Below, one piece after another: positions 7,699 to 14,394 of a stretch of 23,286 nucleotides of DNA (positions are counted from its first letter, which is position 1; the number at the start of each line of letters is the position of its first letter). The notes beneath the pieces are model-generated. The model ran no database searches and was not told where the DNA came from. It saw nothing but the letters and a program-made list of their open reading frames with translations. Origin of the DNA: JAYENK01 sp034722035 (GTDB lineage: Bacteria > Patescibacteriota > Patescibacteriia > Patescibacteriales > UBA12075); NCBI GenBank assembly GCA_034722035.1, contig JAYENK010000009.1, positions 1-23,286 on the forward strand, written 5' to 3'. The position numbers and the translations under genes are program-made.

Positions 7699-8769
7699 AT
7701 GAGAAATTTACCTTTAATATTATTTTTGATATTTTTTATAGCTCCTTTATTCGGTCGTTATAGTATTTTTATTATATTGATAATCTTAGTTGGTGTTTTN
7801 NNNNNNNNNTTAAAGGATAATAATAAAAAATTTGATATTAATAATTTAATTAGTAGTTTTAAAAATAATAAATCAAAAGTTAATTCAAAATTTAATAATG
7901 ACAATGAAAACATTATTAATGTAAATAATTTAAAACATATGAAAGATCCAAAACACGCAATAATAAGTATAGCTTTGATTGTGTTTGGTCTATGGTTATT
8001 TTTTGCTTCAATTCAAGTAGTTGACGCCGGTGAAACCGGTGTTTATTCACTTTTTGGTAAAGTTCGAGATGCTGAGCTAAAAAGCGGTTTTCACTTGGTT
8101 ATTCCATTGGCTAAGGTGACGCGCATGAGTATTCGCACCGAAGAGTATACTATGAGCATTGTTCAGGGCGAAGGGCAAAGATACGGTTCGGATGTAATTA
8201 CGGCTCTAACCAAGGAAGGCTTAAATGTTGATTTAGACATGACTGTTCTTTATCGACTGGAAGAGGAAAAAGCGAGTGATGTTTATCGTGAATTAGGCCT
8301 CAACTTTGATGAGAAAATTATTCGTCCAACTATTAGAACGGCAATTCGTGATGTTATTGCTCAATTTGAAGCAAAGGATATTTACAGCGACAAGCGAGAA
8401 GAGGCGGCCAATAAAATTAAAGATCAGCTAACTAATGATTTAAGCGAGCGGGGGATTATTATTGAATCTGTGCTTTTGCGCAATGTAGTATTACCGCCCA
8501 ATTTAGCTAATGCAATTCAAGAAAAACTTCAGGCCGAACAAGAGGCGGAAAAATATGATTTTGTTCTGGACAAAGAGAAAAAAGAAAAAGAAAGAAAGAT
8601 TATTGAAGCTGAGGGGCGTCGTGATTCGCAAAAAATTATCAACGAGAGTCTTAGTACAAATTATCTTTATTTTCTCTATATCAACGAGCTGAAAGACCGT
8701 GAAGGCACTGTTTATGTTCCAACCAGTCCTAGCACGGGAATGCCTCTATTCCGAAGTTTAGGCCAATAA
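7699..8769 (+). CDS. SPFH/prohibitin-family membrane protein (with assembly gap near its N terminus)
   Basis: The recognisable part begins at an internal ATG at 7939 (residue 81 of the long reading): one membrane helix (IISIALIVFGLWLFFASIQVV), then the SPFH/Band 7 domain (DAGETGVYSLFGKV, GFHLVIPLAKV, NVDLDMTVLYRL), then a charged coiled coil with the QAEQEAEKY and IIEAEGRRDSQKII segments typical of prohibitins. Such proteins form large ring- or cage-like membrane assemblies, often with proteases or lipid domains. From 7939 the product is 276 residues, a usual prohibitin length. Before it, the long reading has another hydrophobic stretch (residues 4-33), ten unknown bases at 7800-7809, and an Asn/Lys-rich linker. 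The two parts join in frame only if the gap is truly a length that keeps frame. Either this is one protein with an extension or two adjacent genes. It is the last gene of the dnaX operon. Confidence 0.88.
   Translation: MRNLPLILFLIFFIAPLFGRYSIFIILIILVGVXXXXLKDNNKKFDINNLISSFKNNKSKVNSKFNNDNENIINVNNLKHMKDPKHAIISIALIVFGLWLFFASIQVVDAGETGVYSLFGKVRDAELKSGFHLVIPLAKVTRMSIRTEEYTMSIVQGEGQRYGSDVITALTKEGLNVDLDMTVLYRLEEEKASDVYRELGLNFDEKIIRPTIRTAIRDVIAQFEAKDIYSDKREEAANKIKDQLTNDLSERGIIIESVLLRNVVLPPNLANAIQEKLQAEQEAEKYDFVLDKEKKEKERKIIEAEGRRDSQKIINESLSTNYLYFLYINELKDREGTVYVPTSPSTGMPLFRSLGQ
7800..7809. other. Assembly gap of ten N
   Basis: Ten undetermined bases, probably a scaffold join of unknown real length. 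It falls in very AT-rich sequence inside the long reading of the SPFH gene, so the N-terminal part of that protein and the frame across the join are not established. Confidence 0.95.
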
Positions 8770-8802
8770 AATTAATATATAGTTAAATTAATTAAATAAT
8801 TA

Positions 8803-8845
8803 TTCGCATGTGCCCTATTTGTAGGTGGGCTTTCGCGAAGCGAAA
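8803..8845 (+). promoter_or_regulatory. Pair of mutually exclusive hairpins just upstream of the first HIT gene
   Basis: A 6-bp perfect stem TTTCGC (8831-8836) / GCGAAA (8840-8845) with a GAA loop ends 5 bases before the ATG. The alternative fold pairs TTCGC (8803-8807) with GCGAA (8835-8839), encloses a 4x4 internal loop and stacks on GCCC (8812-8815) / GGGC (8827-8830). The two folds share bases 8835-8836. There is no T tract, so it is not an ordinary terminator. It may control translation or processing, or mark the boundary between the SPFH and HIT-recQ units. Confidence 0.4.
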
Positions 8846-8850
8846 TAACT

Positions 8851-9258
8851 ATGGATTGTATTTTTTGTAAAATTGTGGCTGGAGATATTCCCAGTCATAA
8901 AGTGTATGAAGATGAGCATGTTTTGGCCTTTTTTGACATTTTGCCCATCAGCCCCGGTCATACCATTGTTGTGCCAAAAAAACATGAAGCTGATGTGGAG
9001 GCGCTCACCGAAGAAGAATTTACCGCGATGGTTATTTCTGTAAAAAAAATCGGTAAAGCTATGATTGATGGGCTCGGAGTCAAGGGTTATTCTATTTTTC
9101 TTGATAATAAAAGCGCGGCTAATCAACATGTGCCACACGCCCATTTTCATGTTGTACCGCGGGTTGAGGGAGACGGGCTCGAACGTTGGCCGCAAAGCGG
9201 CTATGGCGAGGGTGAAGCCGAGCACAGCCTTAAGCAAATTTTAACGCATTTGAAATAA
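8851..9258 (+). CDS. HIT family protein (Hint-like nucleotide hydrolase)
   Basis: A 135-residue histidine-triad protein. The family hydrolyses or transfers nucleotidyl groups, typically AMP from phosphoramidates or dinucleoside polyphosphates. It starts with the common DCIFCKIVAGDIPSHKVYED block and has PGHTIVVPKKH in the middle. The triad HAHFHVV places histidines at 96, 98 and 100, the second being the expected nucleophile, so the active site is complete. Length and layout match single-domain Hint/HinT proteins. It is followed after 2 bases by a paralogue and then by recQ after a further 2, so the three are cotranscribed. The start has no Shine-Dalgarno match and follows a hairpin. Confidence 0.93.
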   Translation: MDCIFCKIVAGDIPSHKVYEDEHVLAFFDILPISPGHTIVVPKKHEADVEALTEEEFTAMVISVKKIGKAMIDGLGVKGYSIFLDNKSAANQHVPHAHFHVVPRVEGDGLERWPQSGYGEGEAEHSLKQILTHLK

Positions 9259-9260
9259 AT

Positions 9261-9656
9261 ATGGATTGTATTTTTTGTAAAATTGTAGCCGGGAAAATTC
9301 CCAGTTATAAGGTTTATGAGGATAAGGATTTTTTTGCTTTTTTGGATATTCGTCCGCTTAATTTAGGGCATACTTTGTTGATTCCAAAAAAACATTATCG
9401 CTGGGTTTGGGATATTCCCAATATTGGTGATTTTTATAAGATAGCGCGAAAAATAGTTTTGGCGCAGAAAAAGGCTTTCAAAACCGATTATGTTGTATCG
9501 CTTGTTTTTGGCGAGGAGGTCGCGCACGCGCATCTTTGGTTAGTCCCTCGTTTTCAGGGGGACGGTCATGGCGGTGCGATTGATCTTGCTAATATTAAAA
9601 AATTATCCGAAAAAGAAATGGCAAGTGCGCAAGAAAAAATTTTTGCTTTAGTATAA
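9261..9656 (+). CDS. HIT family paralogue with altered triad (HxHxW)
   Basis: A 131-residue protein clearly duplicated from its neighbour: the first 26 bases of the two genes are identical and the opening residues match except for small changes (VAGKIPSYKVYED). It keeps LGHTLLIPKKH. In the triad the first two histidines, His89 and His91, are present but the third is Trp93 (HAHLWLVPR). His91 corresponds to the catalytic nucleophile, so activity is not necessarily lost; in the GalT branch the third position is also non-histidine (Gln), and that branch transfers nucleotides rather than hydrolysing them. The later region shares little with the neighbour. It may have a changed substrate or be a regulatory partner. 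It sits between the intact HIT gene and recQ with 2-base gaps. Confidence 0.9.
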   Translation: MDCIFCKIVAGKIPSYKVYEDKDFFAFLDIRPLNLGHTLLIPKKHYRWVWDIPNIGDFYKIARKIVLAQKKAFKTDYVVSLVFGEEVAHAHLWLVPRFQGDGHGGAIDLANIKKLSEKEMASAQEKIFALV

Positions 9657-9658
9657 AC

Positions 9659-11797
9659 ATGGAGAAACTCTTAAAAAAATATTTTGGCTACGATTCTTTT
9701 CGGCCATTGCAAAAGGAGGCAATTAATTCTGTTCTAGCCGGGCAGGATTCTTTTGTTTTGATGCCAACCGGCGGCGGTAAGTCCCTTTGTTATCAATTAC
9801 CGGCTATCAAGCTATCCGGCCTTACTTTGGTTATTTCCCCTCTGATTGCTTTGATGAAGGACCAGGTAGACGCACTCAAGGCCAATGGCATTTCGGCTGA
9901 ATTTATTAATTCTTCTCTTGCCTCGGATCAAATTAATCGCGTTGTACAAGGGGTAAAACGAGGCGAAGTTAAGCTGTTATATGTTGCACCGGAGCGTTTT
10001 TCTCTGGGGTATTTTCAGGATTTTTTGCGTTCAATCGAAGTTAGTTTGATTGCCGTAGATGAGGCGCATTGTATTTCCGAGTGGGGGCATGATTTTCGCC
10101 CGGATTATCGCATGCTTAGCGTTCTAAAGAAATCGTTTCCAAAGACCCCGTTGATCGCGCTTACCGCAACTGCGACCGGTAAAGTTAAAGCTGATATATT
10201 GAATCATCTAAACATTAGGAACGCGGAAAAATTTATTGCCAGCTTCAATCGGGAAAATTTGTATTTAAGTGTAGTCGAAAAGAAAAAAGCTTTTCCAAAA
10301 TTAGTTAATTTATTGCAAGGCTATAAAAACGAATCAGTTATTATTTATTGTTTTTCTCGTAAAGAAACCGAGGAGATTGCGGATAATTTAAATTTAAATG
10401 GTTTTAAAGCTTTGGCTTATCACGCCGGATTGGAAAAAATAAAACGAAAACAGGTGCAAGAAGCTTTTGTTAAAGATCAGGTTGATATTATTGTGGCAAC
10501 GATTGCTTTTGGCATGGGGATTGATAAGCCGGATGTTAGATTGGTGGTTCACTATACTTTTCCAAAAACTTTGGAAAATTATTATCAGGAAATTGGCCGG
10601 GCCGGCCGGGATGGGCTTAAGAGTGAGTGCGTGATGTTTTATACTTATGCTGATATGCGTAAACATGAATATTTTGCCAATCAAATTGATGATCAACGTT
10701 TGCGCGAGCAAACCATGGTAAAGCTGGGCGAGGTTCTCTCTTATGGTGAACTTAGTACTTGCCGTAAGAAATATTTGCTTAAATATTTTGGTGAAGAAAT
10801 GGTAGGGGATAAATGTTCGGCTTGTGATATTTGTCTGGAGGAGAAGGAAGAGTTTGACGCGACTGAAATTTCACAGAAAATAATGTCTGCGATTTTGCGT
10901 ACCGGTTCTCGTTTTGGCAAGAATTATATTATTGATATTCTTTTGGGAAAAAATACGCAAAAGATCAGGATTAATCAGCATAACGAATTATCCGTTTTTG
11001 GCCTTGCCAAGGGACAGGGTGAAGACGAACTTAATCATATCATTAAACAACTTTTAGATAGAGACTATCTCCATAAAAGTGAAGGCAAGTACCCCACACT
11101 AAGCTTAACCAAGCTGGGCGGAGATTTGATTAATAATAAAGAAAAGATAAGTTTGTATAAAACGGCGGTTAAAACCAAGCCGGACGCAAATGGGGAGCAA
11201 GCGCTGGATTATAATCCGGATTTATTTGAAGTTTTGCGTGATTTGCGCAAGATAATGGCTAATGAGGCGCAAGTTCCTCCTTTTGTTATTTTTGGCGACA
11301 AAAGCTTGCAGGAGATGGCCTATTATCTACCGGCAGATAAAGAAAGTTTTGCCCAGATTAGCGGAGTGGGCGCAAAAAAATTAGAAAAGTATGCTGACAC
11401 GTTTTTGGAATTAATTAATGGTTTTAGGCGAGAACGTGATTTGGAGCCGATTCCAATTTCGCGTGGATTTGATACAAATTTAAAAATAAAAACCGGGGTT
11501 AAACAAAAATTTTACCGCAAAACCAAAGAATTAGTTGATAAACAAATTCCTTTGAAACGGATTGCTAAAAGTCAAGAATTTAAACTTTCCACAGTTATCA
11601 ATCATCTGGAAAAATTAATCGATGCCGGCGAAAAGCTTGACTTAGAATATCTTAAGTTTCCTCGCGATCGCTATCAAGTAATCTGCGTTGCTTTCTCTGA
11701 GTGTGGCGATGAAAAACTAAAACCGGTTTTTGAGTTTTTAGAAGAAAAGTATTCATACGATGAAATTAAATTAGCAAGAGTATTGATGCGAGCCTAG
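9659..11797 (+). CDS. recQ: ATP-dependent DNA helicase RecQ
   Basis: A 3'-5' DNA helicase of the RecQ family, used in recombination and repair of stalled forks. The 712 residues carry the full set of parts: the Q-motif region FGYDSFRPLQKEAI (9-22), Walker A TGGGKS (37-42), DEAH at 134-137 with the RecQ aromatic loop HCISEWGHDFRPDY, helicase motifs through QEIGRAGRDG, a zinc site Cys368-Cys386-Cys389-Cys392, a winged-helix RQC region (about 400-510), an HRDC domain (about 520-590, DKSLQEMAYYLPADKESF), and a C-terminal helix-turn-helix segment (about 615-680) of the HTH_40 type. This is the complete, long bacterial form, which is notable in a reduced genome. It begins 2 bases after the second HIT gene. 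Confidence 0.97.
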   Translation: MEKLLKKYFGYDSFRPLQKEAINSVLAGQDSFVLMPTGGGKSLCYQLPAIKLSGLTLVISPLIALMKDQVDALKANGISAEFINSSLASDQINRVVQGVKRGEVKLLYVAPERFSLGYFQDFLRSIEVSLIAVDEAHCISEWGHDFRPDYRMLSVLKKSFPKTPLIALTATATGKVKADILNHLNIRNAEKFIASFNRENLYLSVVEKKKAFPKLVNLLQGYKNESVIIYCFSRKETEEIADNLNLNGFKALAYHAGLEKIKRKQVQEAFVKDQVDIIVATIAFGMGIDKPDVRLVVHYTFPKTLENYYQEIGRAGRDGLKSECVMFYTYADMRKHEYFANQIDDQRLREQTMVKLGEVLSYGELSTCRKKYLLKYFGEEMVGDKCSACDICLEEKEEFDATEISQKIMSAILRTGSRFGKNYIIDILLGKNTQKIRINQHNELSVFGLAKGQGEDELNHIIKQLLDRDYLHKSEGKYPTLSLTKLGGDLINNKEKISLYKTAVKTKPDANGEQALDYNPDLFEVLRDLRKIMANEAQVPPFVIFGDKSLQEMAYYLPADKESFAQISGVGAKKLEKYADTFLELINGFRRERDLEPIPISRGFDTNLKIKTGVKQKFYRKTKELVDKQIPLKRIAKSQEFKLSTVINHLEKLIDAGEKLDLEYLKFPRDRYQVICVAFSECGDEKLKPVFEFLEEKYSYDEIKLARVLMRA

Positions 11798-11810
11798 GGC
11801 AGATTTTTTA

Positions 11811-11942
11811 ATGATCACAATAGTTTTGGTGCTTGTTGGCGCGACTTGGCTTATTGCCCAGGTTATTTCCGAGCAAATTAAAGACGCTGATAAAGCGTTT
11901 GAATTTAATTCTGTTAAAAATATGGAAGACACTATTAAATAG
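11811..11942 (+). CDS. 43-residue single-helix membrane peptide, unknown
   Basis: An open frame starting at an ATG 13 bases after the recQ stop and ending at a TAG. The translation has a hydrophobic helix at residues 2-19 (ITIVLVLVGATWLIAQVI) and then a charged tail (SEQIKDADKAFEFNSVKNM). The helix is well formed and the gene is placed inside the same transcript, ahead of the terminator at 12051, so it may be real. No family is recognised and, at this length, chance cannot be excluded. Confidence 0.45.
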   Translation: MITIVLVLVGATWLIAQVISEQIKDADKAFEFNSVKNMEDTIK

Positions 11943-11959
11943 TTGGTTAGGTAGGGGCT

Positions 11960-11968
11960 TTATCCACA
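11960..11968 (+). promoter_or_regulatory. Single perfect DnaA-box-like 9-mer
   Basis: TTATCCACA matches the high-affinity DnaA box consensus and lies in the 310-base gene-free stretch between the recQ unit and the next gene. It is isolated: I saw no second box in the same intergenic region and no dnaA gene nearby, so it is not evidence for an origin. Confidence 0.25.
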
Positions 11969-12050
11969 GATTTATTTATTTATTGAATTTTTATAAATTT
12001 TAAATTAATATTTTTTGTTTATTAATTAATAATTTTAACTAATATTAAAT

Positions 12051-12079
12051 AAAAACAGCTTAATTCGCTGTTTTTGTTT
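12051..12079 (+). terminator. Intrinsic terminator of the HIT-recQ unit
   Basis: A perfect 9-bp stem AAAAACAGC (12051-12059) / GCTGTTTTT (12067-12075) with a 7-base loop, running into more T. The A tract before and the T tract after make it usable on both strands. Confidence 0.8.
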
Positions 12080-12083
12080 TATA

Positions 12084-12112
12084 TTGTTTATATTAGAAAA
12101 ATATAGTATAAT
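12084..12112 (+). promoter_or_regulatory. Promoter of the secreted protein gene at 12253
   Basis: TTGTTT at 12084-12089 and a perfect TATAAT at 12107-12112 are 17 bases apart, the ideal spacing. Transcription would start near 12119 and leave a leader of about 134 bases. Confidence 0.65.
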
Positions 12113-12118
12113 AAACAT

Positions 12119-12252
12119 AGCACTATAGCACTATGGTGCTGATTCAAAAAATATCAAATAAAAATTAAATTAAAAAAATAAAACAGAAATAGCAGAAATA
12201 AGGCTAAAAATACAGAAACACAAGAAAACCAAAACAAAAGAAAAACACAAAA
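12119..12252 (+). promoter_or_regulatory. 5' leader with repeat hairpin and A-rich, T-free tail
   Basis: The leader opens with two direct copies of AGCACTAT (12119-12126 and 12127-12134). The second copy starts a 5-bp hairpin AGCAC (12127-12131) / GTGCT (12136-12140). The rest is very A-rich; between 12212 and the ATG at 12253 there is not one T. This part should stay unfolded and may help ribosomes bind in the absence of a Shine-Dalgarno site. The hairpin at the very 5' end may protect the mRNA. Confidence 0.45.
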
Positions 12253-13317
12253 ATGAAATCAAAAAAACAATTTAATATTTATCATAAACAAGTTGTAATA
12301 TTCTTGTGTTTTTTGATATTACAATTTTTTGTATTTCCGATGAATTATTTGGCAGCCGCCCTTACTAACGTTGAAGCGCTAGTTAGCAATTCGCGCACCG
12401 GTATAAAAGCGGATTTAACCCTTGAATTCACTACTAGTCTTGATATTGGCGCTAACGGGTATTTTGAATTTACTTTGGATGAAGAATTTAATAAAATTGA
12501 AGAAGTCACTTGCCCCGGTCCAAATGTGACGACTGCTACCAGTTCTAATGTTATTCGTTGTACTTACTCAGTTTCTCCCGGAGCGTCTACCAGTACCAAA
12601 TTGACTATAAAAAATATGTATAACCCGGTTGATTTTGGTCGTTATAATATTCAGATGGATACGTATAATTTCGGTGATAATTTGCTTGAGAGTGGCAATG
12701 CGGCGGTATATATTACTGAAGCGCAGGAAGTAAGTGCGTACGTTGGCACTGTCATGACTTTTAGCATGGTACAGGATAACGTGGATGAGGTTAACGGCAT
12801 ACCCATAAAGTATGGAGTAACCGCTACATCAACCGCAACAATGATTGATTTTGGCTTTGTTAGTAGTGATTCTTCTTCAACTCTTGCGCATACAATTAAT
12901 TTACGCACTAACGCGGAAAATGGTTATTCTTGCACAGTCCAACAAGATCATGAGCTGGTAAATGAGAATAATGATACTATAAATAGCTTTAGTAATGCTT
13001 TTGATGGCACCGGATCATCAACCGATCCTCAACCATGGACGGATCCGGCCGAGATTGACGGACAAGATCATACGTATGGTCATTTGGGTATTAGTTCGAA
13101 TGATCCTGAATTAAGTGAACTTGATTTTTCCGGGTCAAAATATGTTGGTTTTGACGGAACAGAAGCAATTGAGGTGCTTTATCATCCAACACCAACAGTA
13201 AATAATGTAGCTGGTGAAGGTAAGGTCAATATTGCTTATACACTAGCTGTTTCCGCTTTGCAAGAAAAGGGTGTTTACAGTAATTCAATAATGTATATTT
13301 GTACCGGTAATTTTTAG
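12253..13317 (+). CDS. Secreted surface protein, unknown family
   Basis: A 354-residue exported protein. A long basic n-region precedes a hydrophobic core (VVIFLCFLILQFFVFPM) with a likely cleavage after YLAAA near residue 36. The mature part is rich in Thr, Ser, Asn and Asp and poor in Lys, as expected for a secreted beta-sandwich protein. Two halves can be seen: residues about 37-155, and a second domain from about 165 (MTFSMVQDNVDEVNGI) to the end, with a NLRTNAENGYSCTVQQD strand pair and a closing KVNIAYTLAVSALQEKGVYS segment. The second half recalls secreted proteins common in Parcubacteria and, more loosely, WxL-type surface domains; I cannot name the family. It has its own promoter and terminator and an A-rich leader, which suggests strong, independent expression, as for a major surface or appendage protein. 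Confidence 0.8.
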   Translation: MKSKKQFNIYHKQVVIFLCFLILQFFVFPMNYLAAALTNVEALVSNSRTGIKADLTLEFTTSLDIGANGYFEFTLDEEFNKIEEVTCPGPNVTTATSSNVIRCTYSVSPGASTSTKLTIKNMYNPVDFGRYNIQMDTYNFGDNLLESGNAAVYITEAQEVSAYVGTVMTFSMVQDNVDEVNGIPIKYGVTATSTATMIDFGFVSSDSSSTLAHTINLRTNAENGYSCTVQQDHELVNENNDTINSFSNAFDGTGSSTDPQPWTDPAEIDGQDHTYGHLGISSNDPELSELDFSGSKYVGFDGTEAIEVLYHPTPTVNNVAGEGKVNIAYTLAVSALQEKGVYSNSIMYICTGNF

Positions 13318-13328
13318 TATTATATTAT

Positions 13329-13363
13329 CGCTTTATTGAAGAGCAATAGAGCGGTATTTTTTT
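13329..13363 (+). terminator. Intrinsic terminator after the secreted protein gene
   Basis: A 10-bp stem CGCTTTATTG (13329-13338) / CAATAGAGCG (13344-13353) with one G-T pair and an AAGAG loop, followed by GTA and seven T. It lies 12 bases after the stop codon. Confidence 0.85.
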
Positions 13364-13376
13364 ATTTTGTTTAATA

Positions 13377-13405
13377 TTGAATTATTTTTGTGTTTAAGTT
13401 ACAAT
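13377..13405 (+). promoter_or_regulatory. Promoter predicting a leaderless mRNA for the cysteine-rich lipoprotein
   Basis: TTGAAT at 13377-13382 and TACAAT at 13400-13405 have the ideal 17-base spacer. A start of transcription 7-8 bases after the -10 box falls on 13412-13413, that is, at the A of the ATG. The only nearby alternative ATG (13408) is followed at once by TAA. Confidence 0.55.
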
Positions 13406-13412
13406 TAATGTA

Positions 13413-14129
13413 ATGATTATATTTGACAAAAAGGCATTAAAATTGTTATACCTGTTTATTTTTATATTATTGCTTAGCCCAGTTTTAATCGCTTGCAAAC
13501 AAAAAACCGTTATAGTTGATAATTGGGAGGAGCAGACGCTTTATGCCAAGGAGTGCGGTATGGATGGTTTGCCCTGTTGTTCTGATAAGGACAAGGTCTG
13601 TTTGTATGAACAGGAATGTTGTATTGATCCGAATAATCTGGAAAGGAATATGTGCGCGAATGAATGCGCTTGTGGAGAAAAAGGCGCCTTTTGTTGCGTG
13701 GATGATAAGTGCGGGGAAGGGCTTTCCTGTTTTGCCGGTCGTTGCGTGGAATGTGGTAGTATTAGCGACCATTGTTGTCAAAATGGCGATGAATGCAACA
13801 ATGATTTAGTTTGCCATAACGATTTGTGCGTTGTTTGCGGTATACCGGGGAATCCTTGTTGTACTATCGGATTCGCTTGTGTGAATCAAGAAAAACGAGA
13901 CAATAATCGAACCGAGTGTCGGCGTGATCAATGTATTTTTTGTGGTAGTAATAATGCAATTTCATGTCAAAATGAACCAATTTGCGCGCCAGGACACTTG
14001 CTTAATAATAATTTCTGTCTTAAGTGTGGCGAGACCAACCAGCCTTGCTGCAATGAAGAATCCGGAGTTGAATACACCTGCATTGATGACAGCTTGGTCT
14101 GTGAGTTAGGCTTTTGTACTAAAAAATAA
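13413..14129 (+). CDS. Cysteine-rich repeat lipoprotein (six CG-x-CC modules)
   Basis: A 238-residue lipoprotein. The signal peptide ends in a lipobox LIAC with Cys28 as the lipidated residue, so the protein should be anchored on the outer face of the cytoplasmic membrane. After it come 36 more cysteines in about 210 residues, arranged in six modules that start at Cys48, Cys87, Cys114, Cys142, Cys177 and Cys205. The core is C-G-x5-CC, then C, C and C at variable spacing. Modules 2, 3, 4 and 6 have exactly six cysteines, module 1 has eight and module 5 four (its CC is SC). An even count suggests full disulfide pairing. The pattern resembles small disulfide-rich extracellular modules, but I cannot match it to a named family, so binding or protective roles are speculation. 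It heads the next run of genes behind its own promoter. Confidence 0.85.
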   Translation: MIIFDKKALKLLYLFIFILLLSPVLIACKQKTVIVDNWEEQTLYAKECGMDGLPCCSDKDKVCLYEQECCIDPNNLERNMCANECACGEKGAFCCVDDKCGEGLSCFAGRCVECGSISDHCCQNGDECNNDLVCHNDLCVVCGIPGNPCCTIGFACVNQEKRDNNRTECRRDQCIFCGSNNAISCQNEPICAPGHLLNNNFCLKCGETNQPCCNEESGVEYTCIDDSLVCELGFCTKK

Positions 14130-14151
14130 TTTATATTTAATTTAAAAAAAT

Positions 14152-14379
14152 ATGATAAATTTATTTAAACAAATTCATAAAAAAGTTAATGGTTTAATTT
14201 GGTCGCTTTTTTCAACCGGGATTATTTTGTTGATGCTCGCTGTTTTAATCGTTTGGACCGATTTTATTTTACGTTTAATTTTCGGCTTGATTGTTTTGGT
14301 AATCGCTTATATTTTTATTTATTTTGGTTATAAGCTATTAAGTCTAAGAAAAGAAATAGAAAAGCATTTTAAATTTTAA
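14152..14379 (+). CDS. Small two-helix membrane protein, unknown
   Basis: A 75-residue protein with two adjacent hydrophobic helices (about 14-34 and 37-60), a basic N terminus and a charged, basic C terminus (LRKEIEKHFKF). No family is recognised. It lies 22 bases after the cysteine-rich lipoprotein and 15 before a second lipoprotein, so it is likely cotranscribed with both. Confidence 0.65.
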   Translation: MINLFKQIHKKVNGLIWSLFSTGIILLMLAVLIVWTDFILRLIFGLIVLVIAYIFIYFGYKLLSLRKEIEKHFKF

Positions 14380-14394
14380 AAAATTTACAGCAGT

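Noticed and set aside
8815..9237. Minus-strand open frame opposite the first HIT gene
   Set aside because: The plus-strand HIT protein has a complete active site, and the minus frame is an antisense by-product.
11943..12252. Possible replication origin (DnaA box TTATCCACA at 11960 in an AT-rich gene-free stretch)
   Set aside because: Only one box is present in this stretch and there is no dnaA or dnaN nearby; AT-rich spacers are common in this genome.
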